Of a stretch of 64,000 bases of DNA, positions 1 to 8,382 are shown piece after piece. The notes under the pieces are model-generated. The model was not told the origin of the DNA. It did not search any database and worked only from the letters and a program-made list of their open reading frames with translations. Positions within the stretch are counted from its first letter, which is position 1; every line of letters begins with the position of its first letter. Source of the stretch: Botrimarina hoheduenensis (lineage in GTDB: Bacteria > Planctomycetota > Planctomycetia > Pirellulales > Lacipirellulaceae); assembly GCF_007859815.1 (NCBI RefSeq), contig NZ_SJPH01000002.1, positions 530,286-594,285 of the forward strand, given 5' to 3'. The translations under genes were made by a program, and so were the position numbers.

Positions 1-38
1 TCGATGATCTGCTCCGTCGTGTGCCTTGTCCGCTTCAT
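1..38 (-). CDS. Transposase OrfA, IS3-like, N-terminal 12 residues only
   Basis: The ATG is at 38-36 and the reading runs off the left edge, giving MKRTRHTTEQII. This matches how many IS3-family OrfA proteins begin in planctomycetes and proteobacteria (a helix-turn-helix protein of the InsE/IS911 OrfA type that binds the element ends and is frameshift-fused to the OrfB integrase). A GGAGG Shine-Dalgarno lies 9 bases upstream on the minus strand (leftward GGAGGATTCTTTCG then ATG). Only the motif at the N-terminus supports the call, so the family assignment is provisional. Confidence 0.6.
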   Translation of the reverse strand, partial: MKRTRHTTEQII

Positions 39-107
39 CGAAAGAATCCTCCAAAAACCGGGGACCGCCCGGCACGAGATTCTCTCACTCAGAGTGGCTC
101 TGTTTCA
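1..107 (-). mobile_element. Edge of an IS3-like insertion sequence (truncated by window start)
   Basis: The first 38 bases read leftward as the start of a transposase OrfA (separate entry). Upstream of that ATG lies about 70 bp of non-coding DNA, which is a usual leader length between an IS3 terminal repeat and orfA. The outer boundary is not certain. A leftward TGAAAC at 102-107 is a possible terminal repeat start, and CACTC-A-GAGTG at 86-96 is a small palindrome inside the leader. The rest of the element lies outside the window, so the second terminal repeat and any target duplication cannot be checked. Confidence 0.5.
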
Positions 108-190
108 GGGGGGAAGACCAAGGGGTCTCGTTACCTCAGTCATTCGATAGAGATAGGTCGGACATCCGGGCCTGCGAATGCTAAGCGCCG

Positions 191-880
191 TCATTCATTC
201 GGGCTGATTCTTGGTGCCGCGTTTCCGCGCGACTCTTGTAAATCGCACCGCAGGAAGCGGCCTTCGAGTGTCCGCACGGTCGCCACACGATCGGCCAGCG
301 GGATCGCTGACGCGACTTTCATCTTGGCGAACACCCGTCGGCGCCGTTGTTCGACCGTCCGGATGCTGACCCCCAACTCATTGGCGATTTGCTTGTTGAG
401 CTTGCCATCGCAAACCGCGACGAGGAGCTCTTCTTCGGCCTGGGTCAGCGACTCGCGACGCCGATGGTAAGCCTGAACGAGATCCCATTCATTCCGGCGC
501 TGATCAGCGATCAGGATGGCGTCTTGGAGCAGCTTGGCGATTCGCTCGGGAGGATCACTGAGGCTGATGACGCCCCATGCGAGACGTTGCCAGACGGGAC
601 GTTCGGCCTCGGACTCAATCAGGCCGATGAATACGGCGCGGCGAAAGCTGGCGTCGGCGAGATCCGCAAACCGTGCGTTCACGGTTGGTTTTGTTGGCGC
701 GATGATGCCAACCGGCCGCGCTCCCTCGGCATGCACGGCGCATTCCTCGATGCGTGAAGTGAGAAGCGAAGCGATCCCCAACTGCCGAGCGGCCTCTTGC
801 AGCAGGCGTTCAGCAGGCCCTCGCACGTCGTGCAGCAGCAGAAGGCCATTGGTCGGCAGAGGGGCTACGCGGGCGTACAT
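191..880 (-). CDS. LuxR/FixJ-type transcriptional regulator with degenerate receiver-like N-terminus
   Basis: 229 residues. The C-terminal 65 residues form a LuxR-type helix-turn-helix: SLTQAEEELL, then GKLNKQIANELGVSIRTVEQ, then RRRRVFAKM, at roughly residues 143-190. The layout resembles FixJ/NarL response regulators, in which a receiver domain is followed by a short linker and the DNA-binding domain. The first 120 residues have the length of a receiver but I see no clear acidic pocket or phospho-acceptor Asp with the usual context. Activation by a ligand or a partner is therefore as likely as phosphorylation. It is divergent from a PAS-like ORF at 1018, with a shared 137-bp promoter interval. 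The C-terminal tail is close to an IS end but looks intact. Confidence 0.8.
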   Translation of the reverse strand: MYARVAPLPTNGLLLLHDVRGPAERLLQEAARQLGIASLLTSRIEECAVHAEGARPVGIIAPTKPTVNARFADLADASFRRAVFIGLIESEAERPVWQRLAWGVISLSDPPERIAKLLQDAILIADQRRNEWDLVQAYHRRRESLTQAEEELLVAVCDGKLNKQIANELGVSIRTVEQRRRRVFAKMKVASAIPLADRVATVRTLEGRFLRCDLQESRGNAAPRISPNE

Positions 881-1017
881 CGGGGGTCGCCTTTGAGTAA
901 GTAGATCGAGCGTGGATTATTATCGTGTGGCAGTGGTAGCACCCGCTATCGACAGCAAGTCGACAGGCGTGTGCTATTTGTGGGAAACCTTTCGACCTGA
1001 CCACGACAGAAACTCTG

Positions 1018-1416
1018 ATGCCGCTCGACTCAAGCTCGCAAGCCAGCCTTGCCGAGAGTTACGTTCTGATCGTTTCCGCCGATGGCACCTGTGTGCTGCA
1101 CCCGCGCGTGCCTGAGTATGTCGGTCAAAAGCCGTGGGAGTGGTGCACGTCTGAAGACAGCGAGGCGTGCCGCGAGGCGTTTGTCCAGGCGTGCATGTTT
1201 CGGAAGGAGTCTCAATTCATAACGCATATGCGTTACGACGGGCGCATCTTCAAGCCATCGACGATCACATGCGTGTTGGTGAATTCCAACGTATGGCGGC
1301 CGATATCAACAACGACAGTGGGCCCGGAGCTGTCAATCCCGAAGCCTGAGAATAGCCCGGTTGCTGTGATCTGCAGATTGGCTCCGCTGGGCAACGTCGC
1401 GCTACCGCTAGCTTGA
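1018..1416 (+). CDS. Small PAS-like sensory protein (putative)
   Basis: 132 residues from an ATG at 1018. Residues 13-80 look like a PAS fold: a strand YVLIVSADGTCVLHPRV, then a helix-rich SEDSEACREAFVQACMF, then strands around QFITHMRYDGR. Small PAS proteins beside LuxR-type regulators occur in planctomycetes, and this ORF is divergent from one. The last 60 residues do not resemble PAS and lie antisense to the small membrane protein gene at 1233-1526. Either the gene has lost its normal 3' end or one of the two overlapping ORFs is not translated beyond about 1233. I see no heme or flavin ligand motif. Confidence 0.45.
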   Translation: MPLDSSSQASLAESYVLIVSADGTCVLHPRVPEYVGQKPWEWCTSEDSEACREAFVQACMFRKESQFITHMRYDGRIFKPSTITCVLVNSNVWRPISTTTVGPELSIPKPENSPVAVICRLAPLGNVALPLA

Positions 1417-1526
1417 ACTTCGACCAAGCTCAGCAGCAACGCGGTCAGCCCGACGGTTAGTAGCAGACCGCCAACGATCTTGATGGTTCGGTCGATACCT
1501 CGGCGTTCGTTGCGGGACGCGCTCAC
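1233..1526 (-). CDS. Small single-pass membrane protein, translationally coupled to moxR
   Basis: 97 residues with a GTG start at 1526 that overlaps the TGA of the upstream moxR gene in a GTGA overlap, which implies translational coupling. Residues 17-37 (IKIVGGLLLTVGLTALLLSLV) form one membrane helix. The following 60 residues look like a small extracytoplasmic beta domain (GSATLPSGANLQITATGLF). I do not recognise the family. Position as third gene of a VWA-MoxR operon suggests a role with that putative chaperone/sensor complex. It overlaps the PAS-like ORF on the other strand by 184 bp; the coupling and the membrane helix make this the better supported of the two. Confidence 0.6.
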   Translation of the reverse strand: MSASRNERRGIDRTIKIVGGLLLTVGLTALLLSLVEVQASGSATLPSGANLQITATGLFSGFGIDSSGPTVVVDIGRHTLEFTNTHVIVDGLKMRPS

Positions 1527-2539
1527 GCGACTTTCTCTTCGGCCAGTGTCTCGGGCACGTGCTTGATAATCTCGCGCAAGACATCGTCCGGCTGGATGCT
1601 CTCGGCCTCGGCCTCGAAGTTGAGAATCACCCGGTGCCGCAGCGCCGGCAGGGCGACACGGCGAGCGTCGTCGAAGCTGACGTTGTAGCGTCCCGCGAGC
1701 AGCGCCCGCACCTTCGCCGCCAGGGCGATCGTTTGCGCACCGCGGGGGCTGGCACCCCATCGCAGGTGCTGATTTGCGGCAGGGGCTGCCAGGTCGCCGC
1801 CGGGGTGCGTCGCGAGCACGAGGCGGGCCACGTAGTCCTGCACATGCGGAGCGAGGATCACCTCACGCACGAGTTGCTGATGAGCGCGGATCTCGGTGCC
1901 GTCCATGATCTTGGCGGGGGTCACGGTGATGCCTTTGGTCGTCCGGGCGAGCACCTCGTTCAGGTCCTTGCGGCCGGAGTAATCCACAAGCAGCTTGAAG
2001 AAGAAGCGGTCGAGCTGCGCCTCGGGGAGCGGATAGGTTCCCTCTTGCTCGATCGGGTTTTGCGTTGCCATGACGAAGAACGGCCGTTCCAGATCGAACG
2101 TTTGCCCGCCGGCGGTGACGCGTTTCTCTTGCATGGCTTCGAGCATCGCCGACTGTGTCTTGGGCGTTGCGCGGTTGATCTCGTCCGCCAGGCAGATCTG
2201 GGTAAAGACAGGTCCGCGCTGGAACTCGAAACTCCGCCGACCATCTTGATCTTCGACAATCAAGTTGGTGCCCAGGATGTCGGCCGGCATCAGGTCGGGA
2301 GTGAACTGAATGCGGCTGAACTTGAGGTCGAGCACTTCGCTCAGGGTCTTGATGAGCAGCGTTTTCCCTAAGCCTGGGGCCCCCTCCAGCAGGGCGTGAC
2401 CTCCGCAGAACAGGCACGTCAGCACGCCGTGCAAGATCTCGCCGTGGCCGACGATGACCTTGCCTAGCTCGTTGTAGACGGCCTTATAGCGCTCAGCGAA
2501 CTGGGCGGCCCGTTGTTCGATCGAATCGCCGAGAGACAT
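1523..2539 (-). CDS. MoxR-family AAA+ ATPase
   Basis: 338 residues, the usual family length. Walker A is GAPGLGKT near residue 55. Walker B with sensor context is CLADEINRATPKTQSAMLEA near residue 118. MATQNPIEQEGTYPLPEAQL and the downstream LDRF are hallmark MoxR motifs. MoxR ATPases work as chaperone-like remodelers, commonly with VWA-domain partners that hold a MIDAS metal site. Here the large VWA protein lies 57 bp upstream in the same operon and a small membrane protein is coupled downstream. No DUF58 protein, a common third partner, is encoded next to it. Confidence 0.93.
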   Translation of the reverse strand: MSLGDSIEQRAAQFAERYKAVYNELGKVIVGHGEILHGVLTCLFCGGHALLEGAPGLGKTLLIKTLSEVLDLKFSRIQFTPDLMPADILGTNLIVEDQDGRRSFEFQRGPVFTQICLADEINRATPKTQSAMLEAMQEKRVTAGGQTFDLERPFFVMATQNPIEQEGTYPLPEAQLDRFFFKLLVDYSGRKDLNEVLARTTKGITVTPAKIMDGTEIRAHQQLVREVILAPHVQDYVARLVLATHPGGDLAAPAANQHLRWGASPRGAQTIALAAKVRALLAGRYNVSFDDARRVALPALRHRVILNFEAEAESIQPDDVLREIIKHVPETLAEEKVA

Positions 2540-2596
2540 AGACGCAAGCCTTCAAGCGTTGAGAGTGATGAAGTGGGCGGAAGCGGTGGCGTGGTA

Positions 2597-5500
2597 TCAG
2601 GCGGGCGGTTCGTTGCGGTCCTGAGACGCCTTGCGTTTGGCTTTGAGCAGTCGCGAGGTGTAGGCCTCTTCAATCGGCTTTTCGACCCCTGAGAGGTCAT
2701 CGCTCTGACGGGGCTTGGGGCGGGGAGCGCCGGGGGTTGCGGTCGCCGCGGCCAGCGGCGATTCGCTGGCGGGGAGTGGTTCGTCGGGCGTCTCGAAACG
2801 GGTGGCACCTTGCCGCCCGGTTTGCTCGTCGCGTAGCGCCGCCTTGCGGCTGCGGAGCCTCTGCATCGTAACCGGTTCGGCAGCCGGGCGTTCTCCCCCC
2901 CCCAGCCGTTGCCGGATTGCCTGCCACAAGCGAGCGACCCAGTCAAATCCGATCTGCACCCGCCGCACGAAGACGTCTGCCAGGAACAGAACGCTTGCGC
3001 CCAGCACCAGCAGCGGCCAGATCGGCTGACGCGAGACCGCCGGCGGCAAGTCGCGACGATACGAGTCAACGGCAGCGACCTGTTCGGCCGCTGCCGCGCT
3101 GTCGAACTCGACGCCTGCTTCGTCGCTCAGCACCTTGCCAGGTTCGCCGTTGCCGGCCGGGAGACTGGCGATCGATTCGAGGAGCGGACGATTCGTTTCG
3201 CGATCACGAAACTCGTCCGAGTAGCCAACCGATAGCCCGGAGCGGATCATCGGCTGACCGGGTCCGGGGTTGACCATCAAAATGTAGCTGCCCGCCTGAT
3301 CGGCTTCGAACTCAGCGACGTACCGCCCCGGTGCGACTTGCGAGAACGACAGCGGGCGATCGCCGTCGGCCTGTACGGCGACCCCGCTGATCGCGGGCAG
3401 TTCGAGGAACTCTTCGTTCTTGTCCAGCGCGTCCAAGATGACGCGGGCCCGACCGTCTTCGACTTCGGTGGCCAGCGTGAAATTGCCCGTGTCGCCCGTG
3501 GGCCGCATGGACCAGCGCACCATCTGGCTAAAGAACGGGGCGTAGCCGTCCCAGCCGGTCCAGTCGTTGGCCCATCGGGCCCCGGCGTCGGTAGTGAAAG
3601 CGGCGACTTTGCCCAGGCCGTAATTCCAAGTGGCCAGGATCGTTGAGCTCTCAGGGTTGGGGGGCTCGGGCGAGCGGAGGATTACCTCCACGAGCGAGCT
3701 GTCTTTGACCGTCGTCTGGACGAAGCCGCTGATGGCGGGCAGGTTGGGGTCGATCCCCTGCATGATCTCGTGCTGGAGCATCATCTGCGGAGGGATCGGC
3801 GGACGCAGCTCTTTGACGAGCGGCCGTGAGACACGCCGAGCCTCGCGCTGATAGATCCGCGGCAGCGCGTTGGCGTTGCGCACCACGTAGTACTTGCCCC
3901 CCGTTTGGTTGGCGATCTGTTGCATGGTGGCGTGCCCCGGGGGACCGTGGGCCCCGACCGCCACCGTGGTGATCTTCACTCCCTGGCTAATGAAGGACTT
4001 CATGGTCCGGGCGGAGGGGGGGGAGGGGTCGCCATCGGAGATGATGATCAAGTGCTTTGTGGCCGGCGTGGGGTTATTGAGCCCCGCAAACGATTGGGCA
4101 GCGAGATTCATGGCCGGGTCAAACTGTGGCATATCACCGACGGTAAGCCGATCCAGCCGCGCTTTCATCTGATTGCGAGACGGTCCGACCGTGATCATTC
4201 CTCCCTGCGATTGCCCCCACAGCCACTGGTCGCTGCCGTTCCAGGTGAGCAGGCCGGCGTAGTCGCGTGGCCCGAGGGCGTCGATCGCTTCGATCGCGAT
4301 CCGTTTTTGCCAATAGTTGCCCCGCGCGATCTCGCTGGCGTGCATGATCATGCCCAGAGCCCCCACGGGAGTGACCTTCGCCGCCTTGATTTCCAGATCG
4401 ACGGGCAACGCCTTCTCAAGCGCGGTCTCGTCCCAGCCTCCGGCTCCGAAGCTGCGATCTCCGCCGATCATGATCAGGCCGCACCCAAGCTCCTCGGTGT
4501 TGCGGACCAGCATGGCGATCTGCTCGTCCGAGAAACCGCTGATCGAGTCGGTGCTGACAACGCCTCCCGGTGTGTCGCCGAAGCCACTGGCGCGGGGCGT
4601 GTTGGCAAGGATGACGGTGTCGTAACGCTGCAGGTCGGCGAGCGAACCGAACAAGCGATCGCTCCCCCGCAGCGTGACGTCGAGCCCCTCGTCCTTGAGG
4701 GTTTCGACGAGTCGTGTGAATTCGTCTGGGTGTTCCCAATCTTCGATCACCAGCGCATGGCCCTTGCCGCGAACATGGGTGTAAGCGGTCGCCGCGTTGT
4801 TTTGGTTCGAAGCGTCGGTGTCGGGGTTCTCGGGTGTGAAGCGGGCTTCGTAGGTGTAGAAGTCGGCTTGATCGATCGTTTCGCGCACGCCGAAGGCATT
4901 CTTGCCGGGACGGAGCGAGACCGAGCTCTCGGAGATGATCTCTTGCAGGTCGCCCCGTTTACGGATGATCCGCAAGACGCCGCGCCCGTCGGTATCATCG
5001 CCCGCCGCGGTGCGATGATCGATCACGACGCGCGCCTCGAAGGGCTGCCCCCGGCGGACGCCGGCGGGGATCGCTATCTTGTCCACCACCGTGTCGGCCC
5101 GCGGTGGTAAGGGAATAGGCACCACGTCGATGCTCACGCCGCTGGCGGTCGCGACGCGTGCCTCGCGCAGGCCATCCCCCACGTTTTCATTGCCGTCGCT
5201 GACAATGACGATCCGTTTGGCCGAGTCGGGCGGGAACAGCGACATCGCCTGCTGCATCGCCGCGGCCAGATTGGTCTGCTGGCGATCAATCGCCGCCTCG
5301 ATGCGTGGCATTTCATAGGTGAAGTCCACTGGTGGGAGTTCGACCGTGGCGTCGCGACCAAAGACAATCACCCCGGCCCGATCGCCCGCTTCGCTGCGTC
5401 GATGGGAGCGCACCGACGCGTTAACGAACGACTTCATCGCCTCACGCTGTGCCTCGGGAATGCTGGCGGACTGGTCAAGCAGGTAAATGACCGTCAGACG

Positions 5501-5701
5501 GTCGCTTGTCCGCGTGTACTGCGCTTCGGCCAGCGCGAGGACAATGGCGGTGAACACCAAGGAACGCAACACGAGTGCCGCCAGTCGGCGGCCCCGTCCC
5601 AAACCCGATAAGCCACCAAAGCTCAACCCCCACAACACCGGTAGCAGCAGCAACGCGGCGAGCCACCAGCGGCTATCGAAGGCAAGGCTTGAGTCGAGCA
5701 T
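2597..5701 (-). CDS. Membrane-anchored VWA-domain protein with glutamine amidotransferase-like middle
   Basis: 1034 residues. N-terminal membrane helices lie at about 12-30 and 40-60. A first VWA domain follows with a MIDAS DQSAS at 76-80 and a later VSDGNENVGDG strand. The middle contains a class I glutamine amidotransferase-like fold (GLIMIGGDRSFGAGGW, about residue 410) and a second VWA-like region (LIIISDGDPSPPSA, about residue 560). A C-terminal membrane helix is IWPLLVLGASVLFLADVFV, followed by a charged cytoplasmic tail of about 120 residues. The amidotransferase-like part seems to lack the catalytic Cys nucleophile elbow and is probably structural. It heads an operon with moxR and a small membrane protein, resembling Bat/aerotolerance type systems. 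Confidence 0.88.
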   Translation of the reverse strand: MLDSSLAFDSRWWLAALLLLPVLWGLSFGGLSGLGRGRRLAALVLRSLVFTAIVLALAEAQYTRTSDRLTVIYLLDQSASIPEAQREAMKSFVNASVRSHRRSEAGDRAGVIVFGRDATVELPPVDFTYEMPRIEAAIDRQQTNLAAAMQQAMSLFPPDSAKRIVIVSDGNENVGDGLREARVATASGVSIDVVPIPLPPRADTVVDKIAIPAGVRRGQPFEARVVIDHRTAAGDDTDGRGVLRIIRKRGDLQEIISESSVSLRPGKNAFGVRETIDQADFYTYEARFTPENPDTDASNQNNAATAYTHVRGKGHALVIEDWEHPDEFTRLVETLKDEGLDVTLRGSDRLFGSLADLQRYDTVILANTPRASGFGDTPGGVVSTDSISGFSDEQIAMLVRNTEELGCGLIMIGGDRSFGAGGWDETALEKALPVDLEIKAAKVTPVGALGMIMHASEIARGNYWQKRIAIEAIDALGPRDYAGLLTWNGSDQWLWGQSQGGMITVGPSRNQMKARLDRLTVGDMPQFDPAMNLAAQSFAGLNNPTPATKHLIIISDGDPSPPSARTMKSFISQGVKITTVAVGAHGPPGHATMQQIANQTGGKYYVVRNANALPRIYQREARRVSRPLVKELRPPIPPQMMLQHEIMQGIDPNLPAISGFVQTTVKDSSLVEVILRSPEPPNPESSTILATWNYGLGKVAAFTTDAGARWANDWTGWDGYAPFFSQMVRWSMRPTGDTGNFTLATEVEDGRARVILDALDKNEEFLELPAISGVAVQADGDRPLSFSQVAPGRYVAEFEADQAGSYILMVNPGPGQPMIRSGLSVGYSDEFRDRETNRPLLESIASLPAGNGEPGKVLSDEAGVEFDSAAAAEQVAAVDSYRRDLPPAVSRQPIWPLLVLGASVLFLADVFVRRVQIGFDWVARLWQAIRQRLGGGERPAAEPVTMQRLRSRKAALRDEQTGRQGATRFETPDEPLPASESPLAAATATPGAPRPKPRQSDDLSGVEKPIEEAYTSRLLKAKRKASQDRNEPPA

Positions 5702-5811
5702 CAGGGAACCAACGGGATCGTTCGGTCGTCGCGTATGAGGGCGGCGCTGAAGCGAATGGCCATGCTAAGGATACCGACTTGAGGACGCCGCGTGGGGGGT
5801 GCCCGCCGCAT

Positions 5812-6825
5812 TCAGACCGCAATCCGTTGTACGCGGTGGTTGCCCGTATCCAGCACGTGCAGCCTGCCCCGGCTGTCACGCACCAGGGCCCAGGGGTCCC
5901 AAAGTTGGCCCGGTTCGCGTCCCTGTCCGCCCCAAACGCCGAGCGGCACCCCCGCGGGCGAGAACTTCTGCAGTCGATGATTGCCGTACTCACAGACGTA
6001 AAAATTACCATCGGGGTCGAGCGCCATGTCGTACGGATAGTAGAGCTGACCCTCGTCCGAGCCCTCGGTTCCCCACAAGCCGATCAGCTCGCCCTGCGGA
6101 TCAAAGAGCTGCAAGCGGTGATTACAAGCATCGCACACCCAGATGCGGTCCTGCGGATCGATTACCAGGTTCTGCGGCCGCCGGAACTGTCCCGGCTCGG
6201 AACCGTGAGAGCCCCAGCCCAACAGGTACTCGCCGTCGGGTGAGAACTTCTGCACGCGGTCGTTATCGCCATACTCGGAGACATACAGGCAGCCGGTGCT
6301 GTCGCGGACGGCGTCCGTTACAAAGCCGAACTCACCGGGCCCCTTGCCATTGACACCCCCCACCGTTCGGTCGGTGAGAAGCTCTCCGGCGGGCGTGTAG
6401 AACAGCACACGGTAATAGTGCGTATCGGCGACCAGCAACTCGTTGCGCGATGCGTCGAAGGTGAGTCCTGTCGGACGCCCGTTGGTGCTCTCGGGTGTCT
6501 GCCAGCTTCGGAGAAAATTTCCTTGGTCGTCAAAGACCAGGATCCGGGCAGTGAAATCAACGATATAGAGCTGGTCCTGCGGATCAATCGCGATCGCGCG
6601 GGGCTTGCTCATTCGTCCTTCGACGATGCCCCGCCGGCCCCAAACCGCTTCTAATCGACCGAAGCCCTTCTCCGCAGCGGCGGGTCCGCAACCGCTCAGC
6701 GCTAAGCCAGCACCGCCAAACAAGCCAGCACCGCCAAGCAAACTCCAGCCCCCGAGCCCCGCGGCAGCGGAAGCCGCTTGGCAAAACCTGCGGCGGTCGA
6801 GCGGAGGACGGTCTGGGGGCGTCAT
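5812..6825 (-). CDS. NHL-repeat six-bladed propeller lipoprotein with Tat-like signal
   Basis: 337 residues from the ATG at 6825; a TTG at 6837 would add four. The N-terminus has a twin-arginine-like stretch DRRRFCQAASAA and a hydrophobic, glycine-rich segment ending in ALSGC, so Tat export and lipidation are plausible. Six NHL repeats follow (for example RPQNLVIDPQDRIWVCDACN and YPYDMALDPDGNFYVCEYGN), ending with GNHRVQRI. That is enough for one closed propeller. NHL propellers mediate protein or ligand binding; the ligand is unknown. It lies 110 bp upstream of the VWA-MoxR operon in the same direction and may be co-transcribed with it. Confidence 0.9.
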   Translation of the reverse strand: MTPPDRPPLDRRRFCQAASAAAGLGGWSLLGGAGLFGGAGLALSGCGPAAAEKGFGRLEAVWGRRGIVEGRMSKPRAIAIDPQDQLYIVDFTARILVFDDQGNFLRSWQTPESTNGRPTGLTFDASRNELLVADTHYYRVLFYTPAGELLTDRTVGGVNGKGPGEFGFVTDAVRDSTGCLYVSEYGDNDRVQKFSPDGEYLLGWGSHGSEPGQFRRPQNLVIDPQDRIWVCDACNHRLQLFDPQGELIGLWGTEGSDEGQLYYPYDMALDPDGNFYVCEYGNHRLQKFSPAGVPLGVWGGQGREPGQLWDPWALVRDSRGRLHVLDTGNHRVQRIAV

Positions 6826-7186
6826 CGATCTGGGCAAGTGAGGGGAGAATGCTCGCCTTAGAGGTGCGGGCCGCTAAAAAAGGGGCTGATTCCGTTCCGG
6901 CCCTTGCAGCGGCAGCGGCCAGCAAGCAGGCGGGGCAACCGATCGGGAGGCAAATCCTGAGAGGGGCCCTCTGCAGTCTCACGTGGCGTCGCCCTCGCTG
7001 CAACGCCGTGGGGGCAGATCGCCGGGTTTTCTGCTCGGGTGGACAACACTACAGTGCAGGTCTGAAGAACGGGCAGAAGACAGTTCAATGGCGGTTTCGC
7101 CCCCGGCGTTCTGTCTCCGAAAGACGCTCTCCCCGTCCTGCTCCCCCTGCGTTCTTAACTGCGTTCTTAACGGCGATTCCGCACTG
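6826..7186. other. Divergent intergenic region, no gene seen
   Basis: It separates the leftward NHL gene from the rightward Sua5 fusion. An in-frame upstream extension of the Sua5 ORF to 6983 exists, but its composition does not resemble a Sua5 N-terminus. Apart from the 12-bp tandem repeat given separately, I see no RNA gene or clear promoter. Confidence 0.6.
7148..7171 (+). repeat. Tandem duplication of TGCGTTCTTAAC
   Basis: Two exact 12-bp copies stand head to tail, ending 15 bp before the chosen Sua5 start codon. This is probably a recent slippage event in the leader of the gene; it could affect translation initiation but has no known role. Confidence 0.9.
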
Positions 7187-8329
7187 ATGCCCCCTGTTGT
7201 CATCAACGTCGCGCACGCCGATGACGTCCGAGACGTCGTGCATCGCGCGGTACAGGCCCTCGCCGAGGGGCAGCTCGTCGCCCTGCCGACTGAGACCGTT
7301 TACGGCATCGCGTGCAACGCCGCGGACCCCGTTGCCCTGGAGCGGATGGCCGCTGCGAAAGGGCCTCCTCAAGCGGATCCCTTCGCGCTAGCGATCAAAA
7401 GCGCCGACGAAGCCGAAGATTATTCTCCCCGTTGGGGACCGATCGCGCGCCGCCTCGCGCGCCGCTGTTGGCCCGGACCGGTGACGCTCGTGGTGGAGGC
7501 AGATCTTGAAGAAGGGCTCATCCGCCAATTGCCCGCTGAGGCGATTCCCTATCTGTGCCCGCAAGGCACGCTGGGGCTGCGGGCACCCGCGAATCAGGTG
7601 ACCCAGGATGTGCTCCGCATGCTGGCAGGACCGGTCGCGCTGACCAGTGCCAAGCTCAACGACGGTCGTGAGGCGGTTACCGCCGAGGAATGCGTCGAGT
7701 CGCTCGGCGACAAGCTCGCGCTGGTGCTAGACGACGGTCCCTCACGGTACGGCCAGCCCTCGACGGTGGTGCGTGTCCAAGGCAACGAGATTGAGCTGCT
7801 GCGGGAAGGGGTTGTTGGCCAGCAAACGATCGACCGGATGACCCGGCTGCTGGTGGTGTTCGTTTGCACGGGCAATACGTGTCGAAGCCCGATGGCCGAA
7901 GCCGTCATGCGGACCCTGTTGGCCGAGCGGCTTGGCGTGCCGGTCGATGAGCTGGGTTCGAGGGGGGTGCAAGTGGCGTCCGCGGGGCTCGCCGCGTCGC
8001 CGGGGGCCAAAGCCAGCCCGCAGACCGCCGAACTCATGCGAGAGCGCGGTGCTGCGATCGACGATCACGCCGCTCAACAAGTCACCGAACACCTCGTCCG
8101 CCACGCCGATCTGATCATCCCCATGACCTCGGGGCATGAGGCGGCCCTGGTCGAGGTCTGGCCGGATATCGGGCCGCGTGTCAAACTCCTAGACCCTGTT
8201 GGCCGCGACATAGCGGACCCGATTGGCGGCGGCATCGAGGTTTATCGCCAGTGTCTGGCGCAAATCGAGAATGGCATCCGCCACCACGCGGATTCACTAA
8301 TCAAAGAACTGGGTATCGCCGGTGCCTAG
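7187..8329 (+). CDS. Fusion: Sua5/YrdC-type domain plus YwlE-like protein-arginine phosphatase
   Basis: 380 residues from the ATG at 7187, chosen because MPPVVINVAHADDVRD matches how this fusion begins. Residues 1-220 are a Sua5/YrdC domain, which normally makes threonylcarbamoyl-AMP for tRNA t6A (PTETVYGIACNA, WPGPVTLVVEA, TLGLRAPA). Two normally conserved sites deviate: the KxR motif reads KGPPQADPF and the SAN motif reads TSAKLNDG. Residues 222-380 form a low-molecular-weight phosphatase with P-loop CTGNTCRSPMAEA. The Thr in CTGNT is the residue that gives B. subtilis YwlE selectivity for phospho-arginine. rpiB follows 53 bp downstream, an order like ywlC-ywlE-ywlF in Bacillus. Confidence 0.9.
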   Translation: MPPVVINVAHADDVRDVVHRAVQALAEGQLVALPTETVYGIACNAADPVALERMAAAKGPPQADPFALAIKSADEAEDYSPRWGPIARRLARRCWPGPVTLVVEADLEEGLIRQLPAEAIPYLCPQGTLGLRAPANQVTQDVLRMLAGPVALTSAKLNDGREAVTAEECVESLGDKLALVLDDGPSRYGQPSTVVRVQGNEIELLREGVVGQQTIDRMTRLLVVFVCTGNTCRSPMAEAVMRTLLAERLGVPVDELGSRGVQVASAGLAASPGAKASPQTAELMRERGAAIDDHAAQQVTEHLVRHADLIIPMTSGHEAALVEVWPDIGPRVKLLDPVGRDIADPIGGGIEVYRQCLAQIENGIRHHADSLIKELGIAGA

Positions 8330-8382
8330 GCACGCCTCAATTCGCTTACGAACCCTCTCTCCCCGTCTGGATCGCTTTTCTG

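Noticed and set aside
3905-5110. 401-codon plus-strand ORF opposite the VWA gene
   Set aside because: Antisense shadow with no domain; the minus-strand VWA frame is strongly supported.
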